This document shows positions 6,720-7,339 of a DNA stretch of 7,339 bases, piece after piece (the stretch's first letter is position 1; the number at the start of each line of letters is the position of its first letter). Made by a program: the position numbers and the translations under genes. Source of the DNA: an uncultured Roseburia sp. GTDB lineage: Bacteria > Bacillota_A > Clostridia > Lachnospirales > Lachnospiraceae. A model generated the notes under the pieces. It saw only the letters and a program-made list of their open reading frames with translations. It was not told where the DNA came from and searched no databases. Location: the NCBI GenBank assembly GCA_900753715.1, contig CAAEAE010000126.1, forward strand, positions 1 through 7,339, read 5' to 3'.

Positions 6720-7339
6720 CTATTCCTCAGTTTCTTCCTTTTTACGGGATTTCTTTAAAGCCTTACCTGATGCGCCAGCCGCACCCAGTGATGAAACCAA
6801 ACCAAAAAGCCAACCTGCTAATGCCATACCATCACCGGTCTCAGGTCTACGCCTCTTACCAAGAACCGCCTTTTCAACACCTCTTCTTGCTCCCAGAACT
6901 GCTGAACCATTACCTCTTCTTGCTCCCAGAACCTCGCCATCATCATCTGTGTCAGTATCCGTATCGGTATCCGTATCGGTATCTGTGTCTGTGTCCGTAT
7001 CCGTATCGGTGTCGGTATCTGTGTCAGTATCCGTATCCGTGTCGGTATCTGTGTCTGTGTCCGTATCTGTGTCTGTGTCAGTATCCGTATCCGTATCTGT
7101 GTCTGTATCGGTGTCCGTATCGGTATCCGTATCAGTATCCGTATCGGTGTCCGTATCCGTATCGGTATCTGTGTCCGTATCCGTGTCTGTATCGGTATCG
7201 GTATCGGTGTCCGTATCCGTATCTGTGTCTGTGTCCGTATCGGTGTCTGTGTCGGTATCTGTGTCAGTATCCGTATCGGTGTCTGTGTCCGTATCTGTGT
7301 CTGTGTCCGTATCTGTGTCCGTATCGGTATCCGTATCCG
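6720..7339 (-). CDS. Sortase-anchored surface protein with Asp-Thr repeat stalk (C-terminal fragment; 5' end outside window)
   Basis: Only the last 205 codons plus stop are visible. The frame is fixed by the TAG at 6720-6722. In order they encode 65 uninterrupted Asp-Thr dipeptides, DDD, an 11-residue repeat seen three times (VLGARRGNGSA, VLGARRGVEKA, VLGKRRR), a sorting motif RPETG-D, a hydrophobic segment of about 19 residues (MALAGWLFGL...), and a basic tail KALKKSRKKEETEE. The order stalk, LPxTG-like motif, membrane helix and basic tail is that of sortase substrates. Dipeptide stalks of this kind, such as Ser-Asp in staphylococcal Clf/Sdr proteins, hold a binding domain away from the wall. 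The functional N-terminal domain and signal peptide would lie beyond 7339, so what it binds is unknown. Thr residues could carry O-linked sugars. The strongly acidic tract could bind cations; both are inference. Confidence 0.88.
   Translation of the reverse strand, partial: DTDTDTDTDTDTDTDTDTDTDTDTDTDTDTDTDTDTDTDTDTDTDTDTDTDTDTDTDTDTDTDTDTDTDTDTDTDTDTDTDTDTDTDTDTDTDTDTDTDTDTDTDTDTDTDTDTDTDTDTDTDTDTDTDTDDDGEVLGARRGNGSAVLGARRGVEKAVLGKRRRPETGDGMALAGWLFGLVSSLGAAGASGKALKKSRKKEETEE
6723..6848 (-). other. Cell-wall sorting signal (RPETG-D, hydrophobic helix, basic tail)
   Basis: RPETG is encoded at 6848-6834 and followed by Asp, a hydrophobic stretch at about 6827-6771, and a tail rich in Lys and Arg ending at the TAG. 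The motif keeps the P-x-T-G core of LPxTG but has Arg in place of Leu, so the cognate sortase may not be the standard class A enzyme. Cleavage would be expected between Thr and Gly. Confidence 0.8.
6846..6932 (-). repeat. 33-base repeat encoding VLG(A/K)RR motifs
   Basis: Units start at 6932, 6899 and 6866 (minus strand), 33 bases apart. The first 21 bases of units 1 and 2 are identical. Unit 3 is diverged (VLGKRRR) and runs straight into PETG. Each encodes Val-Leu-Gly-x-Arg-Arg, a basic patch next to the acidic Asp-Thr stalk. I associate VLGARR-type motifs with the C-termini of wall-anchored proteins of Lachnospiraceae; their role is not known to me. Confidence 0.85.
6948..7339 (-). repeat. 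Hexanucleotide tandem repeat encoding (Asp-Thr)65+
   Basis: From 7337 down to 6948 the sequence is 65 consecutive in-frame 6-base units GAY-ACN with no interruption. The array runs on through 7339. By hand count the units are GATACG 22, GACACA 18, GATACC 10, GACACC 6, GATACT 5, GACACG 2 and GATACA 2. Every unit encodes Asp-Thr, yet seven synonymous forms are mixed. This points to selection on the protein plus block-wise expansion. Confidence 0.95.

Noticed and set aside
6948..7339. Plus-strand frames through the repeat, reading (Val-Ser)n, free of stop codons
   Set aside because: Any frame through a GAY-ACN array stays open. Only the minus-strand Asp-Thr frame continues into a coherent sorting signal and stop.
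6948..7339. CRISPR array or satellite-like non-coding repeat
   Set aside because: The units are contiguous 6-mers with no spacers, and the reading frame is perfectly kept into a recognisable protein C-terminus.

Overview
The window reads as low-to-moderate GC Gram-positive DNA, most likely from a gut-type Clostridia/Lachnospiraceae bacterium. This rests on the purine-rich ribosome binding sites, the bacterial FN3 and Big_2 Ig-like modules, and a surface protein ending in VLGARR-type repeats, an RPETG sorting motif and a basic tail. The species assignment is inference. All convincing genes lie on the minus strand, so the order of reading is from 7339 down to 1.

Layout in reading order: (1) 7339-6720 is the C-terminal part of a surface protein. 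It has a pure Asp-Thr dipeptide stalk (65 complete units visible, continuing off the edge), three 11-residue VLG(A/K)RR repeats, and a sortase-type wall-anchoring signal. A strong hairpin terminator follows at 6673-6699. (2) 6633-4870 encodes a 587-residue soluble protein with an unrecognised N-terminal domain and an alpha/alpha-toroid (six-hairpin-like) helical domain. (3) 4880-1356, overlapping or abutting it, encodes a 1174-residue fusion: FN3-like, Big_2-like, a CapA (poly-gamma-glutamate capsule type) metallophosphatase domain, and two diverged copies of a DUF6270/SGNH-like domain separated by a helical linker. (4) 1352-1200 is a weakly supported 50-codon frame with a lipobox-like motif. 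(5) 1110-166 is a CaCA-family sodium/calcium antiporter with its own good promoter and a 21-bp perfect hairpin after it.

The antiporter looks like an ordinary housekeeping gene. The interesting part is 1356-7339. The toroid and CapA fusion genes are tightly coupled and lie directly behind a sortase-anchored Asp-Thr stalk protein. Neither has a signal peptide or membrane segment. I infer that they may build or modify a cell-surface polymer, or the stalk protein itself, by loose analogy with staphylococcal Ser-Asp repeat proteins that are modified by neighbouring genes. Nothing in the sequence proves this, and no glycosyltransferase or ligase domain is visible here. The rest of the cassette may lie beyond 7339.
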